NCBI RefSeq assembly: GCF_038404745.2
Contig: NZ_JAYKTT020000030.1
Location: 124,001-188,000, forward strand
Source: Chlorogloeopsis sp038404745
Lineage (GTDB): Bacteria; Cyanobacteriota; Cyanobacteriia; Cyanobacteriales; Nostocaceae
DNA length: 64,000 nucleotides
Reading direction: 5' to 3'
The stretch's first letter is position 1; each line of letters opens with the position of its first letter. The position numbers and the translations under genes are program-made. Below, piece by piece: positions 34,952-44,381 of this stretch. The notes under the pieces are model-generated. The model was not told where the DNA came from. It did not search any database and was given only the letters and a program-made list of their open reading frames with translations.

Positions 34952-37000
34952 TTAAGTTTCTGAGGTGGACGTGTCTACCTCGGCAGCACGCGAACGACGA
35001 CGACGACGACGATTATCTGTGCTATTTGCTTCAGTTTCATCTGCCATCACAGCAACCGTTGATGCCTCTGTTACAGTTTGAGGCAATGGTTCTGCTTCTT
35101 CTGAGGTATCTACTGTCTTGGTTACTGTTGTAGTAGTTACCTCTGGAGTTGGTTCGGTGGAAGTAACAGCTTGCCCAGGTAATGTGACATTAATGATCAC
35201 GGACTTGGGATTTTTCACTTCCCGGTTTAACTTCACCAAAGGAGAAACTCCCATCAAAGCATAAACATCCTGTTCCGGTGGTGTCATTTCTACAGACACA
35301 ATTTCTGGTGGTTCTACTACCGGCTTAACTAGTTCGACTCTAGAAACTTTTGCACGCTCGCTTCTCTCACCCCAAGTTGACTTACTAAGATTGGCTGGAG
35401 ATATGTCTGAAACTTCTACAATTTCCCCTTCCGCATCAATATCCATGTCTGACTCGTTCACTAAAGCCAGTTGGTTGCCATGAATGCGTGGTTCGTCTTT
35501 GCCGTTACCTCCGTTCAATCCCAGGCGACGACGACGACGTCTTTTAGCATCTCCAATCTCTTGATAGCTGGGATGATTAACTAAATTAATCGCAGTCAAG
35601 TCGCTGTCATGCTCGTATCCCTCCGTTGAAAATCCATCGTAAGTTTCCCGTGGTTCGATTTGTCGGGTAGATGGCAAACGTGGTTCTTTGATGGGCAGAG
35701 GTGTGGGTGGAAAGCGTTCTGGTAATTCTACTGGTGGAGTTGGTGCAAGCGATCGCCCTTCAGTTTCTCCAGGCAGATGGACAATATGCCCTAAGCCACC
35801 ACAGGTAGGACAAGTTTCGCTAAACAATTCGTAAATATTTTGGCCTTGACGCTTACGGGTTAGCTCTACCAAACCTAATTCGGTTAATTGGGCAATTTGA
35901 GGACGAGCTTTGTCTGCTTTCAAAGCTTTATTGAAATGTTCGAGAACGTGCAGTTGATCGCGCCGCGATTCCATATCAATGAAATCAACAACTATGACGC
36001 CAGCAATATTTCGCAAACGCAATTGGCGGGCAATTTCTGTTGCTGCTTCGCAGTTTGTCCACAACACTGTTTCTCTCGCTGTTGCTGATCGCGTAAACGA
36101 ACCAGAGTTGACATCTATGACTGTTAATGCTTCGGTAGGCTGAATGATGATGTAGCCACCAGAGGGTAAATCTACTCTGGGCTTGAGCGCTTCTTTAATC
36201 GCAGCATTGATCCGGAAGTATTCTAGAATTGCTGTGCGATCGCGGTGATGATCGATTAACAACCCTTGCGGTACCTGTCCACCACTCCAGTTTTGCAAAT
36301 ACAACTTTACCCGCTTTAAGCCGGTACTGGAATCTACAACAATTCGGTTCACATCCGCGCCGTACATATCTCGCAGTACACGCTGGATAAAATCATCATC
36401 TCGATTTAGCAGTGCTGGCGCACGAGTTGATTGCGCTTCCTGCTGAATGAGTTCCCATTGTTTTTGTAGGGATTCTAAATCTTCAATGATTGCTTCTTCT
36501 GGCTTACCTTCAGCTTCGGTGCGCACCAACAAACCCATTCCGGCTGGTTTGATCAAAATTGCCAATGCTCGCAGGCGATTGCGTTCATTTTCATTTTTGA
36601 TCCGACGGGATAAATTTACACCCCGTCCATAGGGCATCAATACTACGTAACGTCCGGGTAAAGTAATATTACCAGTGAGCCTTGGCCCTTTTGTACCTGT
36701 CGGCTCTTTCATTACCTGCACCAAGACTTTTTGCTGTGGTGCTAGCAATTCTGTAATTGCTGCTGCTGTACGTCTTAGTCGCAAAGGCCCTAAGTCAGTA
36801 ACATGAATAAAACCGTTACGCTCTGGATCACCAATATTTACAAAAGCTGCGTCTATACCAGGTAATACATTTTCTACTACTCCTAAATAGATATCACCAA
36901 TTTGGTGATGTCCCGTAGCAACAACAAGTTCTTGTATTTGATCTTCAGAAAAGACTGCAGCTATTTGATGCTGCTCCGCGATAATAATTTGTTTTGGCAT
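34952..37000 (-). CDS. rne: Ribonuclease E (cyanobacterial RNase E/G type)
   Basis: The main endoribonuclease of mRNA decay and rRNA/tRNA processing. The N-terminal half carries the S1 domain (DIYLGVVENVLPGIDAAFVNIG), the RNase E/G core with IDVNSGSFT and GVIVVDFIDMESRRD (catalytic Asp region), and the Zn-link TCPTCGGLGHI. The noncatalytic tail is short (682 residues in total), acidic and arginine-rich with two clusters, AKRRRRRRLG and, at R664-R669, NRRRRRRSRAAE close to the C-terminus. The latter corresponds to the cyanobacterial nonapeptide described in Anabaena as a docking site for polynucleotide phosphorylase. It forms an operon with rnhB. Confidence 0.97.
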   Translation of the reverse strand: MPKQIIIAEQHQIAAVFSEDQIQELVVATGHHQIGDIYLGVVENVLPGIDAAFVNIGDPERNGFIHVTDLGPLRLRRTAAAITELLAPQQKVLVQVMKEPTGTKGPRLTGNITLPGRYVVLMPYGRGVNLSRRIKNENERNRLRALAILIKPAGMGLLVRTEAEGKPEEAIIEDLESLQKQWELIQQEAQSTRAPALLNRDDDFIQRVLRDMYGADVNRIVVDSSTGLKRVKLYLQNWSGGQVPQGLLIDHHRDRTAILEYFRINAAIKEALKPRVDLPSGGYIIIQPTEALTVIDVNSGSFTRSATARETVLWTNCEAATEIARQLRLRNIAGVIVVDFIDMESRRDQLHVLEHFNKALKADKARPQIAQLTELGLVELTRKRQGQNIYELFSETCPTCGGLGHIVHLPGETEGRSLAPTPPVELPERFPPTPLPIKEPRLPSTRQIEPRETYDGFSTEGYEHDSDLTAINLVNHPSYQEIGDAKRRRRRRLGLNGGNGKDEPRIHGNQLALVNESDMDIDAEGEIVEVSDISPANLSKSTWGERSERAKVSRVELVKPVVEPPEIVSVEMTPPEQDVYALMGVSPLVKLNREVKNPKSVIINVTLPGQAVTSTEPTPEVTTTTVTKTVDTSEEAEPLPQTVTEASTVAVMADETEANSTDNRRRRRRSRAAEVDTSTSET

Positions 37001-37177
37001 TCAATTTCCTCAAAAATCGGCAGCACAAAAAGACTTGGGGGATGATTGTTCCTGTTACCCCTGCAAGCCCAAAAAGGCGCTGCTGGTAATAAAAATTGCG
37101 AACCTAAGCCCAAACTTAAAGAGCTATTAAGACCGTAATTGCGTGTACACGCCCGATTATTCCACAACGGCTGCATA

Positions 37178-37273
37178 TTATTTAAGCAATTTAATCACCC
37201 GTCCGTGGTGAATTTCTGATACAACGCCTTCATCCTCTAGGAATTGGGCATTCAGCATTGTTTTAAAAATCAT
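37178..37273 (-). CDS. Candidate 31-aa small ORF in the rne leader
   Basis: An ATG at 37273 opens a 31-codon frame ending with TAA at 37178, about 180 bases upstream of rne on the same strand. The peptide is well behaved (MIFKTMLNAQFL, then EDEGVVSEIHHGRVIKLLK), with balanced charges and no rare-looking composition, unlike random A+T-rich frames nearby. No strong ribosome binding site precedes it. It could be a leader peptide in the rne 5' untranslated region, a true small protein, or the remnant of an older gene end. I do not recognise it. Confidence 0.35.
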   Translation of the reverse strand: MIFKTMLNAQFLEDEGVVSEIHHGRVIKLLK

Positions 37274-37562
37274 AAAGTTTAGAGAAGCCGACGGAGCCTG
37301 TTATTAGTTACTGATTCACAAGGTAGTTTAGCTATCAAGAGAGAGTGTTCTTGAATTTGCCTTTGCTGGTCTGGGATGAAATCCTAGATCTTACTCTCTA
37401 AATCTTTGCTTTCAAACCCTGATTACCAGGGTTGTGAATCAGATAACTCAATGCAGCGCCAGAAAAATTCTCTTCATCTCATTCTAACGCAACCTTGTCA
37501 AAAATCAATTCCTATTATGTAGAACCAGAGGGTAATTAACGTAGCAAATTACCCCCAGGGTA

Positions 37563-40277
37563 TTAATTCCGCAAAACAAGACGATTGCGGTGAATATGTA
37601 GCAGTTGGAATTCTAAACCTGCTACCTGCTCTAGCATAAACAGAATTTGTTCAGGACGCAATAGTATGCCGTCATGACGACAACTTCCCAGATAACGCAA
37701 TATTGCTACTGACTCTAAGGAATTGGAAGTGGTTTGCATCAATTCGAGTTCAAATAGACGATCGCGCAGATTTATAAGTTGGGTTTTGCCTGACTTTGTT
37801 GTTTGTTCTGACCAAATCTCGTTTTTCTGCTCAATTGTATCAATCCAGTCTTGCCATTGTGAGGATGTTGCTGGTGTTTGAGGAGCTACAGTGAGCAAAT
37901 ATTCGGCAGCGTCTAACACTTGGGTGGCAGCAGGAGCTTTTAAATCTAACTGTGCCACCTCATAAATAGGAATATCATTGGGTAGTGCTTGTGCTAATGT
38001 TTGTCGGAAAGTATTAACATCAAGAGATTGAGTTAGCTCAAAATCAACTATTTCGCCACTACTGGTAGCTCCTAACGGCAAAGCCCAAGCTACAGAAATG
38101 CGGGGTGTGGGGTGATATCCGCCAGTAAAAGCAATAGGCAATCCAACCCGTCGAATCGCACGGTCAAATAGACGCATTAAATCGAGGTGGCTAAGTAAGG
38201 CCATATCACCCAGTTTGCCAAACCATACTCGTAGTCTCTGAGCCTTTGTAGTATTCGGTACGAAATGTCCAGTAAATTCCGGTATGGGAAGTGGTGGAAT
38301 CACAATATTGTGACCAAAGTCAGTACTACAAACACCACAGTGAGAACAACCATCAAAAGAGCAGTCTGGTACAGTAGCAGCTTCGAGAGCACGTTTTAAG
38401 TCTTCTTTGAGCCATTTTTTATCGATACCAGTGTCTAGATGATCCCAAGGAAGAGGTTTGTCGAGGGAGTATTGAGTGGGTGATGGGGTTTCATTAGACG
38501 CGGAGATGATGAGATGCTCTGACGCGGAGAAATTATTAAAAATATTCCCCACCTCTCCGTGTCCCCACCTCTCCGTGTCCCCACCTCCCCGTGTCTCCCC
38601 ATCCTCTTTCTGGAACAAATTCCACTCGCCGTTTTCAACTTGGCGGTATTTCCAAGTTAATCCTGCTTCAGCGATCGCATTTCCCCAAGCATTGTATGCT
38701 TTTTCAATGTTGTCAAACCAAGAATCCATGCCTGCTCCAAGCTCCCAGGCACGACGTAAGACTTGAGCAAGAGTGCGATCGCCTCTACCGATAAAATCTT
38801 CCATTGCCGAGATGCGAACATCGGTGAAATTTACTTTCACTCCCTTAAGGCGGCGAAATTCTTGCCGTAGTAATTGCTGCTTGCGTTTAAACTCGGCGGT
38901 GGAAACCGAGTGCCATTGAAAGGGTGTATGGGGTTTGGGTGTAAAGTTGGAAATTGTCAAGTTAAATGATAGAGATTTCCTACCTTTTGAGCGACACTCG
39001 CGTTGTAGCCAGCTCACAGTTTCTACAATTCCCAGTACATCGGCATCTGTTTCACCAGGTAAGCCGATCATGAAATATAACTTTATTTTATCCCAACCTT
39101 GTTGCCAAGCTGTTTTGACACCCCGCAGTAATTCTTCGTTTGTCAAGCCTTTATTAACTATGTCTCGCATTCGCTGGGTACCAGCTTCAGGAGCGAAAGT
39201 TAAACCACCTTGGCGGATACCACCAAGGATATTGGCGATATTCTCGTCAAATCTGTCTACGCGTTGACTGGGTAGAGACAGAGTAATGTTTTCATTTTTT
39301 AGGCGATTTTTAATTTCTACCCCAACTGCCGGCAGGGATAAATAGTCAGAACAACTCAGGGATAACAAAGAAAACTCATTGTATCCGGTTTCTCGCATTC
39401 CTTGTTCAATTGCTGCCACCACTTGTTCTGGTTCTACATCACGCGCTGGGCGTGTTAACATTCCTGGTTGGCAGAAGCGGCAGCCACGAGTGCATCCACG
39501 CCGAATTTCAATTGTCAGGCGATCATGTACTGTTTGAACGTGGGGAACTAGCCCAATCGAGTAGGCTGGCATTGGGGTAGCAACTCGGCGGAGAATACGT
39601 TTGGGTACATTTGGACAGTTGGGATGTACCGAACCGTCTGCCGCCATGTCGTAAAACTGAGGGACATATACACCTGGTACTTGGCCTAAGTCCAACAATA
39701 GCTCCTGACGGCTTAATCCGGCTTGTTTACCTTCTTCTAAAACTAAACCAATTTCCGCTAAGAGTTCTTCGCCATCACCCAAGGCAAAAAAGTCGAAGAA
39801 ATCGGCGTAGGGTTCAGGATTGGATGTCGCTGTTTGTCCTCCTGCAAAAATTAGAGGATAATTTCCCACCATTCGTTCTCGCCACGTCAGGGGAATACCA
39901 GCTAAATCCAGCATTTCTAGGATGTTGGTGGCACCAAGCTCATAGCTGAGGCTAAAGCCTAAAATATCAAATTCTATGAGCGATCGCTTTGATTCTACGG
40001 CAAATAATGGTGTTTTAGTTGCTCGTAGTTTTGCTGCTAGGTCTTGTCCTGGTAGATAAGCGCGATCACATAACTGGCGCGGTTGGGCATTCAAAATATT
40101 ATAGAGAATGATATGCCCCAAGTTAGAAGCACCTACTTCGTATACTTCTGGGTAAGTTAACACCCAGCGGATTACTGCTGTATGCCACGGCTTGTGTACT
40201 GCCAAAAGCTCGTTACCCAAGTAACGAGCTGGCTTGAGTATGTCTGATGTAATTAATTTTTCTACTGCAACAGCCAC
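37563..40277 (-). CDS. Radical SAM protein fused to a DUF2344 domain (TIGR03960/TIGR03936 type)
   Basis: The N-terminal part (about 1-240) resembles the B12-binding-like region of this family, and the radical SAM domain follows with the 4Fe-4S motif CTRGCRFC (C262, C266, C269). A C-terminal DUF2344 domain begins around LRVWFGKLGDMALLSHLDLMRLFDRAIRRVGLP. Between them lies a Cys-rich CSHCGVC stretch. The family often neighbours RNase E/G and ribosomal genes, and here it lies directly upstream of rne on the same strand, so RNA or ribosome modification is a fair guess, unproven. Residues about 557-602 are a repeat-encoded Gly/Glu/Arg-rich linker. Confidence 0.93.
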   Translation of the reverse strand: MAVAVEKLITSDILKPARYLGNELLAVHKPWHTAVIRWVLTYPEVYEVGASNLGHIILYNILNAQPRQLCDRAYLPGQDLAAKLRATKTPLFAVESKRSLIEFDILGFSLSYELGATNILEMLDLAGIPLTWRERMVGNYPLIFAGGQTATSNPEPYADFFDFFALGDGEELLAEIGLVLEEGKQAGLSRQELLLDLGQVPGVYVPQFYDMAADGSVHPNCPNVPKRILRRVATPMPAYSIGLVPHVQTVHDRLTIEIRRGCTRGCRFCQPGMLTRPARDVEPEQVVAAIEQGMRETGYNEFSLLSLSCSDYLSLPAVGVEIKNRLKNENITLSLPSQRVDRFDENIANILGGIRQGGLTFAPEAGTQRMRDIVNKGLTNEELLRGVKTAWQQGWDKIKLYFMIGLPGETDADVLGIVETVSWLQRECRSKGRKSLSFNLTISNFTPKPHTPFQWHSVSTAEFKRKQQLLRQEFRRLKGVKVNFTDVRISAMEDFIGRGDRTLAQVLRRAWELGAGMDSWFDNIEKAYNAWGNAIAEAGLTWKYRQVENGEWNLFQKEDGETRGGGDTERWGHGEVGNIFNNFSASEHLIISASNETPSPTQYSLDKPLPWDHLDTGIDKKWLKEDLKRALEAATVPDCSFDGCSHCGVCSTDFGHNIVIPPLPIPEFTGHFVPNTTKAQRLRVWFGKLGDMALLSHLDLMRLFDRAIRRVGLPIAFTGGYHPTPRISVAWALPLGATSSGEIVDFELTQSLDVNTFRQTLAQALPNDIPIYEVAQLDLKAPAATQVLDAAEYLLTVAPQTPATSSQWQDWIDTIEQKNEIWSEQTTKSGKTQLINLRDRLFELELMQTTSNSLESVAILRYLGSCRHDGILLRPEQILFMLEQVAGLEFQLLHIHRNRLVLRN
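38507..38606. repeat. Tandem GTGTCCCCACCTCTCC-type array inside a coding gene
   Basis: About 60 bases consist of near-perfect repeats of a 16-base unit (CTCCGTGTCCCCACCT) next to a second doublet of CTCCGCGTC/GATGAGATGCTCTGACGCGGAG-like sequence at 38507-38530. All of it lies inside the radical SAM/DUF2344 gene and keeps the frame, adding a linker of about 45 residues between the two domains. Confidence 0.75.
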
Positions 40278-40434
40278 TGTGCTATTCTTCTAGCGATTTT
40301 AAATTACTGCTATTCACCTCCAACCTTAGCATTTATTATGGCTTGCGAGAGCGCTGATTGCTTTGTGCTAAAGTCTTTGAAGCGAACAAACTTAACATTT
40401 AGCCTCTAAGCAATCTTTTGCTACTCTCACAAAG

Positions 40435-40455
40435 TAAGCGGCTTATAAAGCCGCT
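40435..40455. terminator. Hairpin overlapping the STAS gene stop codon
   Basis: AAGCGGCTT (40435-40443) pairs with AAGCCGCTT (40447-40455) around three bases, overlapping the end of the STAS gene. There is no clear T tract, so it is a weak terminator or an mRNA-end stabiliser. Confidence 0.4.
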
Positions 40456-40763
40456 TGACTTTCCAATATTTCAAATACTCTATCAAGCTGAGTAAGTTCA
40501 AAAATAATTTTAATGGATGGGGAAACAGAGCAAAGACTGAAGCGTTGCCCTAAATTTTGAGCTAGTTTGAGTGTCGACACTAATGCCATTAAGCCTGCAC
40601 TATCTAGTGACTCTACTTGTTCTAAATCAACTAGCAAGAAACTATTGTCATTTTGTGTCAATGCTGCTGTTAGATTTCGCTCAAATTCCAAAGCGTTAGC
40701 AGCGTTTAAACTTCCTTGGGGACGAATAACTGTTATTTTTGGATTTTTAAGTACTGCTTGCAT
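40443..40763 (-). CDS. STAS-domain anti-sigma factor antagonist
   Basis: A 106-residue single STAS domain of the SpoIIAA/RsbV type. The phosphorylatable serine is in ESLDSAGLMAL (S55), preceded by the conserved LLVDLEQV strand. Such proteins are dephosphorylated by PP2C phosphatases and rephosphorylated by anti-sigma kinases in partner switching. No kinase or phosphatase partner is next to it. In cyanobacteria such proteins act in stress or cell-surface regulation, but the target here is not evident. Confidence 0.93.
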   Translation of the reverse strand: MQAVLKNPKITVIRPQGSLNAANALEFERNLTAALTQNDNSFLLVDLEQVESLDSAGLMALVSTLKLAQNLGQRFSLCSVSPSIKIIFELTQLDRVFEILESQAAL

Positions 40764-41195
40764 CGTGACATCCTATGAAAATTTCTAGATTGTGAAGATA
40801 GATGTATTTGAACATAAACTCTTTATTCCCACATCGACCATTCGTATTAAGTCTCTTAGTCGAATCTTTATTCCTTTGAGGTCTCTGTTTAAAGATTGTC
40901 ACAATTACTCAAAAAACTGTAGTCAAATATACTTTTTATTAAAAATTTGGCTCAATAATAGTTTGCTATGCCTATGATTCCTACATAAGTTATTACTCAA
41001 ACTTGTGCATAACGACAGGAAAGTGAGATTAAATCTCTTGACTTTGGTTTTTAGTATTGGTAAAAGTCTTAAGCATTTATGACTAAAATCACCTACTAAC
41101 TGTGATTTAGATCACCCAAAACTAAGTGTGTAATCACAATTTATACTGAGGTACAGCTGAGATAATAACTATACAATTTAATTGGTTTATTACTT
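40764..41195. other. Divergent intergenic region, no gene seen
   Basis: About 430 bases of A+T-rich DNA between the STAS gene and the small 64-aa gene. It must carry the promoters of both. No repeat, RNA gene or credible ORF was noticed. Confidence 0.5.
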
Positions 41196-41390
41196 ATGAA
41201 AACAAAGTACGTTATTCGTCAATTAGTAGAAAAAGCCCTTTTTATCAAAAAACTAACTCCTGAAATAGAAAATGAAATTAACTCAGAACTAACGGCAATG
41301 GGTTACATTTCTGATGTTGATTATGAAGCTCTAGAATTATTGATGGCAGAAATGGATGCTGGTAGAATTCAGTTGATCCCTAGTATTTGA
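41196..41390 (+). CDS. Small conserved-looking protein of unknown function (64 aa)
   Basis: A soluble, mostly helical peptide: a basic start (MKTKYVIRQLVEKALFIKK), then two acidic helices (LTPEIENEINSELTAMGYISDVDYEALELLMAEMDAGRI). The composition and helix-loop-helix layout look like a real protein and resemble short conserved proteins in cyanobacteria, but I cannot name a family. It is monocistronic between the STAS gene and a convergent 119-aa gene. Confidence 0.6.
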   Translation: MKTKYVIRQLVEKALFIKKLTPEIENEINSELTAMGYISDVDYEALELLMAEMDAGRIQLIPSI

Positions 41391-41618
41391 CGGTAGTTTG
41401 CTGGTGATGTTTTTCCTAAGGTTGTAAGTAAATTGCAACAGCAATTACCTGGATTTAATTGAAAAATAGGCAATATAGCTTCTACAAAAATGACACGGCA
41501 GCATGAGCGTCTTATAGATACAACTGCTGATATTTTTTTGAGAACACTGATGTATAAAACAATTTAGTGCATCAAGGATAGCGGCGGAATAACTGATCAA
41601 AGGATGAAAGATGAAGTA

Positions 41619-41978
41619 TTATGTTGAGCCATTATCCTTTTTGTATGCGTGCCAAACTTGATAAATAAATTGATTGAGTTGTTGTTTAGTAATTGTGTCT
41701 ATTCCGGGTTTGGCTTCTTTAGCTAAAACTTCACTCAATATAGAAATTATTTCTGTATCTAAGGCTGGCTGAAACAAACTTAAAGGCCAAAGTAGATCTG
41801 ATGCTGCTCGCAGATCGGTTGTTAAGGGGGGTTCCCAAGAGTAAACTACTAGTAGCAAAGGACGTACCCAGCACGATTGACGAGAAAGCACAACTTGAAT
41901 TACTTCTGCATAGAGCCTGCGATCGCCATGCTCTAGATAAACTATTTGTCCTGGTTGAAAGTCTGAGACAATCTCCAT
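41619..41978 (-). CDS. Conserved cyanobacterial protein of unknown function (119 aa)
   Basis: The start is the ATG at 41978 (MEIVSDF); the frame is open two codons earlier to a TTG. The N-terminal part (FQPGQIVYLEHGDRRLYAEVIQVVLSRQSCWVRPLLLVV) looks like a small beta-barrel, and the C-terminal part is helical (ISILSEVLAKEAKPGIDTITKQQLNQFIYQVWHAYKK). No catalytic motif or export signal. It diverges from clpS with about 300 bases between. Function unknown. Confidence 0.72.
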   Translation of the reverse strand: MEIVSDFQPGQIVYLEHGDRRLYAEVIQVVLSRQSCWVRPLLLVVYSWEPPLTTDLRAASDLLWPLSLFQPALDTEIISILSEVLAKEAKPGIDTITKQQLNQFIYQVWHAYKKDNGST

Positions 41979-42279
41979 AATCAATCGTAGGGCTGTCTTT
42001 AGTGGTAAACACTGTTAGTTGCTACTTTTTTATTTTAAAAGCTAAATATAATCAACTTGTAGTGACAATAGATTGACTGACGCTCAAAGGTAGCAAAACG
42101 AAAATATAAGTACACCATAGCCAAGCGATCATATAGTTGGAGCGATTCAACTAGCAATTGTAGTCATTGTCCTACTCCAATATTCAATCTTGGTGCTATA
42201 CAATAAGTTAAGCAACTATACAAATAACCTCTGAACAAAAACTTTTGTTGTAGTAAATAACACAAGAGAGCAAAGAGCC

Positions 42280-42561
42280 GTGTCACTAGAAACCCTAGAG
42301 AAGCGTTCAACATCCCGTAAATTAGCGCCTCAGTATCGCGTTTTGCTCCATAACGATGACTACAACTCTATGGAGTATGTGGTGCAGGTTTTATTGACTA
42401 CAGTGCCAAGCCTTACTCAACCTCAGGCTGTCAGTATTATGATGGAAGCTCATACTAATGGCATCGCTTTAGTCATTACCTGCGCTCAAGAACACGCGGA
42501 ATTTTATTGTGAAACCTTGAAAAATCATGGTTTGACTAGCACTATCGAACCAGAAGAATAA
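42280..42561 (+). CDS. clpS: ATP-dependent Clp protease adaptor ClpS
   Basis: ClpS binds N-degron substrates and hands them to the ClpC/ClpA-type AAA+ unfoldase. The core YRVLLHNDDYNSMEYVVQVLLTTVPSLTQPQAVSIMMEAHTNGIALVITCAQEHAEFYCETLKNHGL contains the conserved HNDDYNSMEYV binding pocket. The sequence corresponds to the ordinary ClpS1 type rather than the ClpS2 type also found in cyanobacteria. The start codon is GTG at 42280. It is followed after 72 bases by a CPBP-family membrane protease gene on the same strand. Confidence 0.96.
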   Translation: MSLETLEKRSTSRKLAPQYRVLLHNDDYNSMEYVVQVLLTTVPSLTQPQAVSIMMEAHTNGIALVITCAQEHAEFYCETLKNHGLTSTIEPEE

Positions 42562-42633
42562 ATATTGCTTGCTAGTTAGTAAATTGCTATTTGCTAATGG
42601 TATGACTACGATTAGCGAGTAGTTGATTATTGC

Positions 42634-43461
42634 ATGAAAACAAACCTTGCCTCTGTAGCCCAATATTCTTTCCCCATCCGACTGGGTATCTTTATTTTGA
42701 CATTGGTGCTGTTGTGGTTGCCCATAGCAGCGCCTATATATTTACTGGCAAAAGATCCTAATTTAGTTACTATCTTCACAATGGTGCCATTAGCCATTGA
42801 ATTTTTGATTTTGCTTCCCTTTTGGGGTAAATATGTCCATCAACAACCACAGATATTCCAGCACTATGGGTTAGAGGTAACACGCAAGAATGGAGTAGAA
42901 CTGCTCAGAGGATTAGCAATTGGATTAATTAGCATTTTGATTTTATTTGTTTTAGAAGGATTGCTGGGTTGGTTAGTGTGGCAACAAAGTAGTTCTTTTC
43001 TATTGAGATTTGTTTTAGAAGGGATAGTTACTGCTTTGGGTACAGCTTTTGCCGAAGAGTTATTTTTCCGAGGCTGGATGTATGATGAACTGCAACGTGA
43101 TTATAGTTCCTCGGTGGTACTGTGGGCAACTGCGACGATTTTCGCTGTCGCTCACTTTATTAAACCCCTCTCAGAAGTAATTCCCACATCACCTCAATTT
43201 CTTGGGTTATTACTTTTGGGGTTAGTACTGGTATGGGCAAAGCGCCGTCGTCGGGGAAGATTGGGCTTACCAATTGGTATACATGCAGGGTTAATTTGGG
43301 GCTGGTATATTATCAACGTCGGGCAGTTAGTGAAATATTCTGGGCGAGTTCCCGATTGGGTAACGGGTATGAATAATAATCCTTTAGCTGGGGTGATGGG
43401 GTTGGTATTTTTGGGAGTTTTGGTATTGTGGATGCGGGGGAAAGGCGAGCGATCGCTTTAA
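42634..43461 (+). CDS. CPBP-family intramembrane metalloprotease
   Basis: A 275-residue protein with about seven membrane segments. The CPBP/Abi (CAAX protease-like) motifs are present: EELFFRGWMYDEL (Glu-Glu-x-x-x-Arg), FAVAHF with its His, and a later His in GLPIGIHAGLIWGW. These are glutamate-type intramembrane proteases related to Rce1, and in bacteria are tied to bacteriocin immunity, anchoring or signalling. It may be cotranscribed with clpS. The substrate is unknown. Confidence 0.92.
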   Translation: MKTNLASVAQYSFPIRLGIFILTLVLLWLPIAAPIYLLAKDPNLVTIFTMVPLAIEFLILLPFWGKYVHQQPQIFQHYGLEVTRKNGVELLRGLAIGLISILILFVLEGLLGWLVWQQSSSFLLRFVLEGIVTALGTAFAEELFFRGWMYDELQRDYSSSVVLWATATIFAVAHFIKPLSEVIPTSPQFLGLLLLGLVLVWAKRRRRGRLGLPIGIHAGLIWGWYIINVGQLVKYSGRVPDWVTGMNNNPLAGVMGLVFLGVLVLWMRGKGERSL

Positions 43462-43558
43462 GATTCTCTAGCTTTTATTGAAAACCCCAAAAGAAGTGGC
43501 AGCAGAAGAATTATTAAAAGTAATCAGACGATTCAGAATTAAAAAGAACTATATACAA

Positions 43559-43585
43559 GGGAGTGAGTCCTGATAAACTTACTCC
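43559..43585. terminator. Candidate bidirectional hairpin
   Basis: GGAGTGAG pairs with CTTACTCC (one mismatch) around about ten bases, between the convergent CPBP and pentapeptide-repeat genes. No long T run, so only a moderate candidate. Confidence 0.4.
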
Positions 43586-43610
43586 TAATTACTTCCTAAA
43601 CCCTAATACT

Positions 43611-44243
43611 TTATTTCTCTGCTAGTGTGCCAATTAAGCACGCTTTTTCTAAATTTACTCCATTTAAATTCGCACCTTCTAACTCTGCACAGAGTAAATT
43701 AGCACCCGTCAAATTCGCCCCTGCCAAATTAGCTCCCCGCAGATCAACTTCTTCTAAATTAGCTTCGCTCAACAAAGCACCTTGTAAATCTGCGCGACTC
43801 AAGTCTGCGCCTTTGAGATTTGCTCCAGCCAAGTTTGCACCACGTAAATCAGCACCTCGAAAGTCAACACCTTGCAAATTGACATTCATCAAATTCGCAC
43901 CACTCAAGAAAGCACCAGTCAGTGATACTTGACTCAAGATTGCTCCCATGAAGTTAGCGCCGCGCAAGTTACTACCTCGCAAGTCAGCACCTGTTAAATC
44001 TGCTTGCATTAGGTTTGCTCCCATCAAATTAGCCCGTAAGTCGGTGGCTTGAAGATTTGCCCCCATCAAATTTGCGCCTTCTAAATGCCCTCCTTCAAGT
44101 TTGGAACCAGCAAAGTTGGTACCAACAAGAGTAGCACCTGCAAGATTGATGCGGTTTAAATCAAGATTTGATAAATCCTCGTCTTCTAAATCTGTACCTG
44201 GTAAGTGTTTGAGATTTCCTGATTTAATAGCTTCTATATTCAT
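43611..44243 (-). CDS. Pentapeptide repeat protein
   Basis: A 210-residue protein made almost wholly of A(N/D)LxX pentapeptides from about residue 20 to 205 (LSNLDLNRINLAGATLVGTNFAGSKLEG and so on), which fold as a right-handed quadrilateral beta-helix. No signal peptide is visible, so it is likely cytoplasmic. Cyanobacteria encode many such proteins, mostly without known function. The repeat-rich sequence keeps one frame throughout with no stop. Confidence 0.93.
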   Translation of the reverse strand: MNIEAIKSGNLKHLPGTDLEDEDLSNLDLNRINLAGATLVGTNFAGSKLEGGHLEGANLMGANLQATDLRANLMGANLMQADLTGADLRGSNLRGANFMGAILSQVSLTGAFLSGANLMNVNLQGVDFRGADLRGANLAGANLKGADLSRADLQGALLSEANLEEVDLRGANLAGANLTGANLLCAELEGANLNGVNLEKACLIGTLAEK

Positions 44244-44381
44244 AAAAACTGATAAAAATCCTCTTTACATTCTTTGTATAACTTGGGTTCGTTAAAAATT
44301 TATTTAACCATGTAGATGTCCATAGAACAGCTTCCCTTAGAGTAAGCACAAAGAACGCAAATAAGATAAATACAAGAATAA

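Noticed and set aside
36961..37176. 71-codon frame overlapping the rne start
   Set aside because: It overlaps the start of rne in another frame and has a low-quality composition; the 31-codon frame upstream looks better.
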